From contig NZ_AQXD01000004.1 in NCBI RefSeq assembly GCF_000375345.1, positions 1 to 60,052 on the forward strand: a stretch of 60,052 nucleotides of DNA, in the 5' to 3' direction. This DNA is from Wohlfahrtiimonas chitiniclastica DSM 18708 (GTDB taxonomy: Bacteria; Pseudomonadota; Gammaproteobacteria; Cardiobacteriales; Wohlfahrtiimonadaceae). The notes under the pieces are model-generated. The model searched no databases. It worked only from the letters and a program-made list of their open reading frames with translations, and was not told the origin of the DNA. Each line of letters begins with the position of its first letter. Positions within the stretch are counted from its first letter, which is position 1. The position numbers were made by a program, and so were the translations under genes. Shown one piece after another: positions 1-7,505 of the stretch.

Positions 1-48
1 AGCATACCGCCAGCGTTCAATCTGAGCCAGGATCAAACTCTTCAGTTT
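1..48 (-). rRNA. rrs: 16S rRNA, 5' end (partial)
   Basis: Read on the minus strand, the first bases give the conserved 16S start: AAACTGAAGAGTTTGATCC followed by TGGCTCAG and ATTGAACGCTGGCGG. This is the universal 27F primer region. Only the first 48 or so nucleotides lie in the window and the rest continues off the left edge. The 5' boundary is set by similarity to the E. coli mature end and could be off by a few bases. Confidence 0.97.
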
Positions 49-388
49 AAATCCATATATTTTAAATCTCTTTAAGATTCGAAACTCACTCAATTACTGT
101 ATATATAAAATATACGCTGGAATTGATTTGGTTCGAAACTTGTATTTCTGTAATCACTTCAATACAAGCTCCCACACAAACCACTTAAGATTAATCTGTT
201 AAAGAACTCGAGGGAGTCAAGTGACTCAACCTCGTGAAGAGCAGGCTATTTTACATGATCTAAATCACTTGTCAATACCTAATTTGAAAAAGTTTTTTTC
301 AGCGAGGGAAACTAAACCACCATCTCAACCTATCAAAACTCTTCAAACTCACCGCTTTTCAGCAGCGCCTCGTTCAGAAGAGGTGCTC
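49..388 (-). other. rRNA operon leader (transcribed, non-coding)
   Basis: This is the stretch between the rRNA promoter and the mature 16S 5' end. It is AT-rich, carries a boxA antitermination element, and should hold the 5' half of the RNase III processing stem. The trailer half is outside the window, so the stem cannot be checked. A 9-base direct repeat, TTCGAAACT, occurs at 78-86 and 132-140. A 70-codon open frame at 221-433 on the other strand has no ribosome binding site and runs through the promoter, so I do not call it a gene. Confidence 0.8.
197..207 (-). promoter_or_regulatory. boxA antitermination element of the rRNA leader
   Basis: On the minus strand the sequence is GTTCTTTAACA, close to the E. 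coli rrn boxA TGCTCTTTAACA. It lies between the promoter and 16S, where NusB/S10 would load for rRNA antitermination. Confidence 0.75.
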
Positions 389-416
389 ATTATAGATAAA
401 TTCAGAGAGGTGTCAA
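389..416 (-). promoter_or_regulatory. rRNA operon promoter (P1-like)
   Basis: A perfect -35 TTGACA (411-416) and a perfect -10 TATAAT (389-394) are separated by 16 bp on the minus strand. The 60 or so bases upstream of the -35 (417-480) are very AT-rich with A and T tracts, as expected of an UP element. The spacing of 16 bp matches known rRNA P1 promoters. Start-site context and growth-rate control are inferred from the family. Confidence 0.85.
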
Positions 417-657
417 CACCCTTTTTCAATTAATTTTAAAGTATTTCACAAATAACATATTTAACAACAAGATAGAGCATAAAAATAATTGAAATTAATT
501 GTATCAAAGCCCTCAGATTCAGCAGCACACCTAATATTTCATGCAATTTTCATCATCAACCACACTATATCATCCGCTGTCTGGCCATCATTTATAATGA
601 TTCTTAACACTTTTTATCCATTAATGACAATCATACTTACTTTATTAAACAAATAAC
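417..657. other. AT-rich intergenic region between rrn and the copper receptor
   Basis: There is no gene here. The left part is the presumed UP element of the rRNA promoter. The right part holds a half-match to a Fur box (ATAATGATT, near 594-602), which is too weak to call an operator. The motif ATGATTCTT occurs near 597 and again near 664. I see no RNA gene. Confidence 0.5.
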
Positions 658-687
658 CTGATATGATTCTTCGCCATTGATTATAAG
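658..687 (+). promoter_or_regulatory. candidate promoter of the copper receptor operon
   Basis: CTGATA (658-663) and TATAAG (682-687) are separated by 18 bp. The -10 lies in a perfect inverted repeat, ATTGATT-ATAAG-AATCAAT (676-694). Transcription would start near 694, just before the dyad array at 699-748, so a repressor bound there would block escape. A weaker alternative is TTGTAG (744-749) with CATTAT (767-772), which overlaps the third dyad. The choice is uncertain. Confidence 0.35.
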
Positions 688-698
688 AATCAATGATC

Positions 699-748
699 TA
701 CACATGTAGTCAATCGATTACAACTGTAGACAGATGGTTACACTTGTA
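699..748 (+). promoter_or_regulatory. three TACANNTGTA dyads, 20 bp apart (cop-box-like operator array)
   Basis: TACACATGTA (699-708), TACAACTGTA (719-728) and TACACTTGTA (739-748) each match TACANNTGTA exactly and repeat at an exact 20 bp period. Each is followed by G(T/A)CA. TACANNTGTA is the published cop box bound by CopY, and TACA/TGTA half-sites are the target of the related BlaI/MecI repressors. The array lies between the candidate promoter and the start of a copper-receptor gene. No BlaI/CopY-type gene is present in the window, so the regulator is inferred. Confidence 0.7.
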
Positions 749-792
749 GTCACACACAGCATTCATCATTATTTTTTTGGATATGGTTCAAT

Positions 793-2796
793 ATGAAACA
801 AACACTATTATATACAGCGGTGGCCACACTTCTTTTACAAGGCGCCTACGCACAAGAGACACAACAAACAGAGGCCGTGCAAACACTCGATGACATTCAA
901 GTGATCGCAAAAATCTCTGATCAGCCAAATGTGCAAGTGATCAACCCAAAAGAAGCGATTCAGCCAGTGCCTGCACAAGATGGTGCTGAATTATTAAAAC
1001 TCATTCCAAACATGAGCATCGCCCGCAAAGGTGGCGGTGGTGGTGAGCCTGTATTTCGTGGCTTAGGTGGCTCACGTCTTCGCATTTTAAGCAATGACCA
1101 CATGATCCTTGGCGGCTGCGGTGGTCGTATGGATCCGCCCACAGCTTATATTTATCCAGAATCCTATGATGAAGTGATCTTCATTAAAGGCCCACAAACG
1201 GTTTTATATGGCCCAGGCAACATTGCCGGCGTGGCACGCTTTGTGCGCAATGATCGTAAATTTGATGAATTCACCACACAATTTAGTGGCTCACTCTTAG
1301 GTGGATCATTTGACCGCCTTGAGTCTTATGCCGATGCCATCATTGGCACCACTTGGGGCTGGGCACATGCAAACGCCACTTATAATAAATCAAACAACTA
1401 TAAAGATGGCGCAGGCAATAAAGTTCACTCTAAATATAAAAGAGAGAGCCAAACGCTAGAATTGGGCTTAACACCCACGGAAAATACATTGATTGAATTG
1501 GGCTATGATCGCAGTCGCGGTCACACTTATTATGCAGATCGCATGATGGATGGTGTCAAATTTGACCGTGACAGCTGGCGCGTTAAGGTTAAACAAGAGA
1601 ATCTCACCGAATGGCTCACAAAAGTGCAGTTTGAATACAGCCACAATAAGATTGACCATGTGATGGACAACTATTCCTTCCGTGAAGTGATTGGCAAAGG
1701 CAAAAAAAACATGAAAATGTATGCCGTCAGCAATCCTGCTCGCACCACACAAACGGCTAAACTCTTTGCAGAATTGGCATTCGGTGATACGCACACCGTT
1801 GTGGGCATGGATTGGTTTGCAGATCGCCATAAATTACGCATGACAGGCATGAAACCTTCCTTGGGTATGGCGCAAAATTACGTGAACATGCCCTATCAAT
1901 TGAATCAAAAGTTCAAAAATATTGGCGTATTTGCTGAAACCACTTGGTACATCAATGATGACAATAAATTGGTGGCCGGTTACCGCCATGATCGCAATGA
2001 TGCGAAATACAATCCTAATTTTGATATGAATGCAAAACTCCCTGCAAATCTACACAATCAGCGTTACAACTTAGATTCGGCATTCATTCGCTATGAACAC
2101 GCCATCAATGATTGGACATTGCACGCAGGTTACGGCATGGCACAGCGCGCCCCTGATTTCTGGGAACGCAGCCGCGGCAATGGTGCACTGTTATCTAAAG
2201 AAACAAACCATGAATTGGATTTTGGCGTGTTGTATCAAACCGATGAATTAGCGTTCACAACCACCGCATTCATCAGCCACATCAGCGATTATATTTTGAT
2301 TGATCAAGGCAATGCACGCAACATCAGCGCCGATCGCTACGGCGCAGAAGCCCAAGTTCAATGGAACTTTGCACCAAATTGGACATTAAGCAGCAGCCTT
2401 GCCTATACTCACGGTAAAAACAAAACCGATGGTAAAGCCCTCGCACAAATTGCCCCATTAGAATGGACCACCGGTTTAAACTGGAGCAATGAGCAATTCA
2501 GCGCAGGTGCTGTATGGCGCGTAGTGGACTCACAAAATCGCTTCGCAACAGGTCAAGGCAATATCTTTGGTACAGACTCAGGGCCAAGCGCTGGCTTTGG
2601 CGTGGTCTCTTTAAACGCAGGTTGGAAAATCCGCAAAGAAGTGACTTTATTGGCAGGCGTTGATAACGTCTTTAATAAAAACTACTCAGAGTTTGTGAGC
2701 CGCAGCGCACAAGATACATTAACGTATCAAACACAAAACTTCCGCGTCAATGAACCGGGTCGTCGCGCTTGGTTGCGTTTGAATGTGAATTTCTAA
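793..2796 (+). CDS. TonB-dependent copper receptor, NosA/OprC family
   Basis: This is an outer-membrane beta-barrel receptor, probably for copper uptake. Residues 1-20 form a Sec signal peptide ending in AYA. A TonB-box-like DDIQVIA follows at 33-39, then a plug domain (about 50-160) and a barrel ending in an aromatic residue (NVNF). The motif CGGRM (C109, M113) and the HVM motif (H289, M291) match the CxxxM and HxM copper ligands known in P. aeruginosa OprC, which makes copper a better guess than haem or siderophore. Length (667 aa) fits the family. The start has no strong ribosome binding site. It is followed after 6 bp by a TonB-like gene and preceded by the cop-box-like array. Confidence 0.88.
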   Translation: MKQTLLYTAVATLLLQGAYAQETQQTEAVQTLDDIQVIAKISDQPNVQVINPKEAIQPVPAQDGAELLKLIPNMSIARKGGGGGEPVFRGLGGSRLRILSNDHMILGGCGGRMDPPTAYIYPESYDEVIFIKGPQTVLYGPGNIAGVARFVRNDRKFDEFTTQFSGSLLGGSFDRLESYADAIIGTTWGWAHANATYNKSNNYKDGAGNKVHSKYKRESQTLELGLTPTENTLIELGYDRSRGHTYYADRMMDGVKFDRDSWRVKVKQENLTEWLTKVQFEYSHNKIDHVMDNYSFREVIGKGKKNMKMYAVSNPARTTQTAKLFAELAFGDTHTVVGMDWFADRHKLRMTGMKPSLGMAQNYVNMPYQLNQKFKNIGVFAETTWYINDDNKLVAGYRHDRNDAKYNPNFDMNAKLPANLHNQRYNLDSAFIRYEHAINDWTLHAGYGMAQRAPDFWERSRGNGALLSKETNHELDFGVLYQTDELAFTTTAFISHISDYILIDQGNARNISADRYGAEAQVQWNFAPNWTLSSSLAYTHGKNKTDGKALAQIAPLEWTTGLNWSNEQFSAGAVWRVVDSQNRFATGQGNIFGTDSGPSAGFGVVSLNAGWKIRKEVTLLAGVDNVFNKNYSEFVSRSAQDTLTYQTQNFRVNEPGRRAWLRLNVNF

Positions 2797-2802
2797 TTTG
2801 CA

Positions 2803-3561
2803 ATGAAACTTGCAGAGGTTGCAGTGCTTGCCATCGTGGCGGGGGGACATTATTTTGTGATCCAGCATTGGTTCAATGCGAAGGATCATATCTCCTCATC
2901 TTCGCCACTTGCGGGCACTGCACTTGAAGTTGCTTGGTTTACGCTGCCAGAAGCCTCCGCGCCTGATTTATCTGTTGTAAATACAGCCCTCCCCCAGGTC
3001 AACAGTCAGGCTCCGGAACTTCTGGCAGTGCAAAGCTCGTTAGATGATACCTTTACTGTCGAACAAAAGCCACAAAAGTTAAAAGAAATTCAACAAATTG
3101 ACTCACCCGAACCCGTGATGCCGACCGCAAAATCACAAGAGGTGCCCACAGAAAATGCGCGTTCCACAAAAAATAAAACCGCGAAACAACCACAGGCAAA
3201 ACCCACAGGTCGAACATCCGGCACTGGCACACGCGCCACAAAAACCGTCAATGGCGGTGGCAATAGTGCACAGTTTTCCCCGCCCTCTCATCAAGGCGCT
3301 GCCCTTGGCAATCGCCGCCCGAAATATCCTGAGCAATCTCTGCGTAAAAAAGAGCAAGGCCGCGTGACTTTGATTGCCCATGTGCTGCCTTCTGGCAAAG
3401 CGAGCCATGTTTCCATCAAACAAAGTAGCGGATTTACGCGCTTAGACAATGCAGCACAAAAAGCCGCTGAAAAATATCATTATCGCCCGGCAATGCAACA
3501 TGGCAAACCGATTGCCTATGATTACATCTTTACCATCACATTTTCCATTCAACAAAAATGA
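2803..3561 (+). CDS. TonB-like energy transducer
   Basis: The protein (252 aa) has one N-terminal membrane segment (about 4-22), a long Pro/Gln/Lys-rich periplasmic linker (about 90-165), and a C-terminal TonB domain (about 170-250) with RPKYPEQSL, GRVTLIAHVLPSG and a YRPAMQHGKP loop. It should couple the inner-membrane proton-motive force to the receptor encoded just upstream. The start lies 6 bp after the receptor stop with no clear ribosome binding site, which suggests translational coupling. No exbB or exbD is nearby, so it must share motor proteins encoded elsewhere. The N-terminus lacks the usual SxxxH pattern of E. coli TonB in an obvious place, although a His sits at residue 17. Confidence 0.8.
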   Translation: MKLAEVAVLAIVAGGHYFVIQHWFNAKDHISSSSPLAGTALEVAWFTLPEASAPDLSVVNTALPQVNSQAPELLAVQSSLDDTFTVEQKPQKLKEIQQIDSPEPVMPTAKSQEVPTENARSTKNKTAKQPQAKPTGRTSGTGTRATKTVNGGGNSAQFSPPSHQGAALGNRRPKYPEQSLRKKEQGRVTLIAHVLPSGKASHVSIKQSSGFTRLDNAAQKAAEKYHYRPAMQHGKPIAYDYIFTITFSIQQK

Positions 3562-3585
3562 TTCGGTAAAAATGCAGGGCATAAA

Positions 3586-3610
3586 AAAACCTCATCACTG
3601 ATGAGGTTTT
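3586..3610. terminator. bidirectional intrinsic terminator (tonB-like / tsaB)
   Basis: A perfect 11 bp stem, AAAACCTCATC / GATGAGGTTTT, encloses a 3-base loop. A and T runs on both sides let it act for both convergent genes. Confidence 0.85.
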
Positions 3611-3614
3611 ACAT

Positions 3615-4331
3615 TTATTTCTCGTCTTTTTGTGCCCGCTGGGCTTTTTGCTCTTCCACCGTCAGCGCAATGTTGTTGCGCAGATAACTTGGCGAGATTT
3701 GATCTGCATGTAATCCCATGCCATTTTCCAAATCTTCAATGGCAAGCAATGCCACTTCACCAGCGCGTGGATAAACATTTTTCTCAATCAACTCAGGGGA
3801 TAACGCTTCCACCCAATTTGGTGCCACATCCCAGCCATTCCCTGCGCCAATGATGTTGCATAAGCCCACAATGCCACTGAAATTTGGAATGTCTGCAATT
3901 GGCGTCACCGCCTCTGGCAATACCGTCACCACTTGTTTATTCTCCAAGCGATAAACGCCCCAATAGACTTCTTTCATTTTGGCATCGAGCATCACAAGCA
4001 CGGTGCGATCTGGATGGGTATCGAGCACTTGCTGCGCCATCGCCATCAATGATGACACCGGCACAATCGGTAAATCCATCGCCGCGCCAATGCCTTGCAT
4101 AAAGGCACACGCAACGCGCAATCCCGCAAAACTGCCCGGGCCTGCCCCAAAGGCAAGACCGGTCAATTCGTTGATGTCAACTTCTGCTTCTTTCATCACC
4201 TCGTCCACCATGGGTTTTAACAACTCAATGTGTTTACGCGGTGCCACTAAGTAGCGCTCAATCAATTCACCTTCAACGTAGAGCGCGGCAGAACAAGCTT
4301 CTGTGGAGGTATCAATGGCTAAAACTTTCAC
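3615..4331 (-). CDS. tsaB: tRNA N6-threonylcarbamoyladenosine biosynthesis protein TsaB
   Basis: TsaB is the scaffold partner of TsaD in the TsaBDE complex that makes t6A37 in ANN-decoding tRNAs. It has an ASKHA fold. The N-terminal LAIDTSTEACSAAL (4-17) and GPGSFAGLR (64-72) are family signatures, with Ala where Thr is usual in GPGSFTGLR. Length (238 aa) is normal. The start is GTG at 4331, chosen because it overlaps the stop of the upstream zf-CHCC gene as GTGA, a common coupling arrangement. It is the last gene of the ettA operon before the terminator. Confidence 0.92.
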   Translation of the reverse strand: MKVLAIDTSTEACSAALYVEGELIERYLVAPRKHIELLKPMVDEVMKEAEVDINELTGLAFGAGPGSFAGLRVACAFMQGIGAAMDLPIVPVSSLMAMAQQVLDTHPDRTVLVMLDAKMKEVYWGVYRLENKQVVTVLPEAVTPIADIPNFSGIVGLCNIIGAGNGWDVAPNWVEALSPELIEKNVYPRAGEVALLAIEDLENGMGLHADQISPSYLRNNIALTVEEQKAQRAQKDEK

Positions 4332-4504
4332 TGTTCATCATCCATCGTATAGACGTCGCCACAATATGGGCAACTGACAGAACCATCCGCATTCAGCGCT
4401 AAATACACGCGTGGATGTAAATTCCACACATCTACATTCTCTGGCGGACAACAGACAATCACTTCTCTATTCTCTACATGATGAGTCTCAGGATGAGCTT
4501 TCAT
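4328..4504 (-). CDS. zinc-finger (zf-CHCC) domain protein, 58 aa
   Basis: This small gene sits between ettA and tsaB. The protein begins MKAHPETHHVENREVIVCC and ends with SCPYCGDVYTMDDEQ. Residues C18/C19, H30 and the CPYC pair (C45, C48), with the sequence WNLHPRVYLAL, match the zf-CHCC family, which includes the mitochondrial complex I subunit NDUFS6. Bacterial members are small zinc proteins of unknown role. The ribosome binding site AGGGAG lies just ahead of the ATG. Its stop overlaps the GTG start of tsaB by 4 bases, and ettA ends 30 bp upstream, so the three genes look like one operon. Confidence 0.85.
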   Translation of the reverse strand: MKAHPETHHVENREVIVCCPPENVDVWNLHPRVYLALNADGSVSCPYCGDVYTMDDEQ

Positions 4505-4534
4505 TCGATATCTCCCTTAGATTAGCTGGATTAA

Positions 4535-6202
4535 TTAACGAGAAATTGGTTTATATTTCAAACGATGAGGTTGATCCGCATCCATGCCTAAGCGACGTTT
4601 ACGATCCACTTCATAATCTGCATAGTTCCCTTGGAACCATTCAACGTGTGAGTTACCTTCAAACGCTAAGATGTGTGATGCCACGCGATCTAAGAACCAA
4701 CGGTCATGCGAGATCACCACAACACAGCCTGCAAAGGCTAAGATGGCATCTTCAAGCGCACGTAAGGTTTCAACGTCTAAGTCATTCGTCGGTTCATCGA
4801 GGAGGATGACGTTACCGCCAGAGCGCAATACTTTGGCTAAATGCACACGGTTGCGTTCACCACCGGATAAATCTTTGATGAATTTTTGTTGATCTGAACC
4901 TTTGAAGTTAAAGCGACCACAATACGCACGTGATGGGATTTCATACGTACCCACACGAATGATGTCTTGCCCTTCTGAGATCTCTTCCCAAACGGTCTTG
5001 CTACCATCTAACGTATCACGGCTTTGATCCACGTACGCCAATTTAACAGTGTCACCCACACGGAATGTCCCTTCATCTGGCTGCAATTGACCCGTCATCA
5101 ATTTAAAGAGTGTGGATTTACCCGCACCATTTGGACCAATCACGCCCACGATGCCACCGCGTGGCAAGTTAAAGCTTAAGTTTTCATACAACAATTTGTC
5201 GCCAAATGCTTTGGCCACATCCGTTGCTTCAATCACCAATTCACCTAAACGAGGACCGGCTGGAATATAGATTTCCATGGTTTCATTACGTTTTTGGAAT
5301 TCTTGGCTTTCAAGCTCTTCAAAGCGCTGAATACGTGCTTTAGATTTCGCTTGACGACCTTTGGCATTTTGACGAACCCATTCAAGCTCTTGCTTCAATG
5401 TTTTTGCAAAGGCTTCTTCTTGTTTTTGTTCAGTTTCTAAACGCTTGTTCTTTTGCTCTAACCAGTTAGAGTAGTTGCCTTCCCATGGAATGCCATGTCC
5501 GCGGTCGAGCTCTAAAATCCAGCCTGCAACATTGTCTAAGAAATAACGGTCATGCGTCACCGCAACAACAGTGCCTGGATAATCATGCAAGAAGCGCTCT
5601 AACCATGCCACAGATTCAGCATCTAAGTGGTTCGTTGGTTCATCGAGCAACAACATGTCAGGTTTAGACAATAATAATTTACACAAAGCCACACGGCGTT
5701 TTTCACCACCGGATAATACCGTCACATCTGCATCCATTGGTGGTAAGCGAAGGGCATCGGCAGCGATTTCTAATTGGCGGTCTAAAGCATGGCCATCAAC
5801 TGTGCTTAAGAAAGATTCCAACTCAGCTTGTTTAGAGGCTAACGCATCAAAGTCCGCATCCGGTTCAGCATATGCTGCATACACTTGATCTAACGCTGCT
5901 AACGCTTCTTTAATTGGGCCAAGGGCTTGTTCTAAGTTGCCACGAACGTCTGTGGTTTCATCTAATTGTGGTTCTTGGGCTAAATAACCAATTTTAATGC
6001 CTGTTTGTGGACGCGCCTCACCTTGGAACTCTTTATCCACACCTGCCATGATCTTCAATAATGTGGATTTACCCGCACCATTGAGACCTAAAATACCGAT
6101 TTTTGCACCCGGGAAGAAAGATAAAGAAATATTTTTTAAAATTTCTTTCTTCGGCGGGACAATCTTGCTTACACGATTCATCGTATAGATAAACTGCGCC
6201 AT
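4535..6202 (-). CDS. ettA: energy-dependent translational throttle protein EttA (ABC-F)
   Basis: EttA binds the ribosomal E site and gates entry into elongation according to the ATP/ADP ratio. Two ABC domains lack membrane segments: Walker [10 protein letters not shown] (39-47), LSGGE (163-167) and DEPTNHLD (187-194) in the first, and Walker [10 protein letters not shown] (356-364) and LSGGE (445-449) in the second. The arm insertion (about 90-135) and the basic P-site tarsal linker (about 245-305) are present. Length is 555 aa, as in E. coli. The N-terminus [13 protein letters not shown] is typical of EttA rather than Uup or YheS. It is the first gene of the ettA-zf-CHCC-tsaB run. Confidence 0.96.
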   Translation of the reverse strand: MAQFIYTMNRVSKIVPPKKEILKNISLSFFPGAKIGILGLNGAGKSTLLKIMAGVDKEFQGEARPQTGIKIGYLAQEPQLDETTDVRGNLEQALGPIKEALAALDQVYAAYAEPDADFDALASKQAELESFLSTVDGHALDRQLEIAADALRLPPMDADVTVLSGGEKRRVALCKLLLSKPDMLLLDEPTNHLDAESVAWLERFLHDYPGTVVAVTHDRYFLDNVAGWILELDRGHGIPWEGNYSNWLEQKNKRLETEQKQEEAFAKTLKQELEWVRQNAKGRQAKSKARIQRFEELESQEFQKRNETMEIYIPAGPRLGELVIEATDVAKAFGDKLLYENLSFNLPRGGIVGVIGPNGAGKSTLFKLMTGQLQPDEGTFRVGDTVKLAYVDQSRDTLDGSKTVWEEISEGQDIIRVGTYEIPSRAYCGRFNFKGSDQQKFIKDLSGGERNRVHLAKVLRSGGNVILLDEPTNDLDVETLRALEDAILAFAGCVVVISHDRWFLDRVASHILAFEGNSHVEWFQGNYADYEVDRKRRLGMDADQPHRLKYKPISR

Positions 6203-6413
6203 ATGATTTGCTTTCCTTACTTAAAATAAAACAGTCCACATTTTACCCTATTCATTCTAAAAACGCTTGTTTTCCATCCGATCGTGTCAATTGCAGCGCT
6301 CACACATAGATTTTAATGGTCAATCATGGCTATTTTGCGCAAAAAATGATACGTTTATAGTGTTAAAGATTCAAAAATTATCATATAAAAATCAATACAC
6401 ACGGAGGCGTTTT

Positions 6414-7487
6414 ATGCGTTCATCTTTTAGTCCTAAAGCCATCTTTGGCATCATTGTTGCAATCGTGATTCTCGCGGCAACCTATTGGTATTTTTCTCGC
6501 GATGATCTCGAAGGCATTGTGGTCAGCAATGGTCGCATTGAAGTGACGCCGCTCGACATCTCCACAAAATTACCGGGGCGCATCGACACCATTTTAGCCG
6601 ATGAAGGCGATTATGTAGAAAAGGGCGAAGTGGTTGCCATCATGCAGCTTGACTCATTAGAAGCCCAGCTCAATGAAGCAAAAGCCCATCATCAACAAGC
6701 GATTCATCAATCAAATAGTGCAAAAGCCATCATTGCGGCAAGAGAGAGCGATAAAGCAGCGGCACAAGCGGCCGTTTCTGCCAAGCAAAGCCAATTGTAT
6801 GCAGCAGAGCGCAAGTTAAAGCGCATCAAAACATTGACGGCAAAAGGCGCAACCACTGAGCAAGATTTAGATGATCAAGAGGCTTATACCAAAGTTTTGC
6901 AGTCAGAAATTGATACAGCCGATGCCAAAGTACAAGCGGCACAATCTGCCATTGAAGCGGCTAAAGCGCAATATGTGGCCACTGAATCCCAAATCAAAGC
7001 CGCGCAAGCCACCATTGATCGCATTGAGGCAGACATTAAAGATGCCAAATTAACAGCCCCAGTCTTTGGGCGCATTCAATATCGCATTGCAGAACCGGGC
7101 GAAGTCTTACCTGCGGGCGGTAAAGTCTTAAACTTGTTAGATCTCTCTAAAGTGAACATGACGTTCTTCTTACCAACCAAAGCCATCATGCCACTTGTGG
7201 CGGGTGAAAAAGATGGCACAGAGGTGCGCATTGTTCTAGATTCCGTGCCTGAATATGTCTTACCTGCACACATCACATTCATTTCTGCTGAAGCACAATT
7301 CACCCCGAAAACTGTCCAAACCGATGATGAGCGCGAAAAACTCATGTACCGCGTTAAAGCCACTTTTGATCCTGAGTTATTGCAAAAGTATCAAAAATAC
7401 ATCAAAACCGGTGTGACGGGTAAAGCGTACATCAAGTTAAATGATGATCAACCTTGGCCTGAAGCCTTGAACATCCATTTATTCTAA
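6414..7487 (+). CDS. yhiI: HlyD-family membrane fusion protein (YhiI-like)
   Basis: The protein (357 aa) is an inner-membrane-anchored periplasmic adaptor. It has one N-terminal membrane helix (about 8-25), a biotinyl-lipoyl-like segment (about 45-80), a long alpha-helical hairpin rich in Ala/Gln/Lys (about 80-210), a second lipoyl half (TAPVFGRIQYRIAEPGEVL) and a beta-barrel domain. The open frame extends upstream, but the ATG at 6414 has a strong GGAGG 7 bases before it, so I start there. The next genes encode an RbbA-type ABC protein and an ABC-2 permease, the same order as yhiI-rbbA-yhhJ in E. coli. A TATAGT (6356-6361) may be the operon -10, but its -35 is poor. Confidence 0.88.
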   Translation: MRSSFSPKAIFGIIVAIVILAATYWYFSRDDLEGIVVSNGRIEVTPLDISTKLPGRIDTILADEGDYVEKGEVVAIMQLDSLEAQLNEAKAHHQQAIHQSNSAKAIIAARESDKAAAQAAVSAKQSQLYAAERKLKRIKTLTAKGATTEQDLDDQEAYTKVLQSEIDTADAKVQAAQSAIEAAKAQYVATESQIKAAQATIDRIEADIKDAKLTAPVFGRIQYRIAEPGEVLPAGGKVLNLLDLSKVNMTFFLPTKAIMPLVAGEKDGTEVRIVLDSVPEYVLPAHITFISAEAQFTPKTVQTDDEREKLMYRVKATFDPELLQKYQKYIKTGVTGKAYIKLNDDQPWPEALNIHLF

Positions 7488-7505
7488 ACTTGATAAGGAG
7501 ATAAC

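Noticed and set aside
78-140. TTCGAAACT repeats resembling tRNA T-loops
   Set aside because: No acceptor stem, D-loop or anticodon arm can be placed around either copy.
221-433. 70-codon open frame in the rRNA leader region
   Set aside because: It runs through the boxA-distal leader and the rRNA promoter, has no ribosome binding site, and its composition is that of leader DNA.
594-612. Possible Fur box upstream of the copper receptor
   Set aside because: Only one half (ATAATGATT) matches; the other half is absent.
1468-1830. 120-codon frame opposite the copper receptor, and similar long opposite-strand frames elsewhere
   Set aside because: They are shadows of well-supported genes and have no start signals or recognisable products.
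6285-6290. TTGACA (minus strand) before ettA as its -35
   Set aside because: No -10 hexamer is found at 15-19 bp from it.
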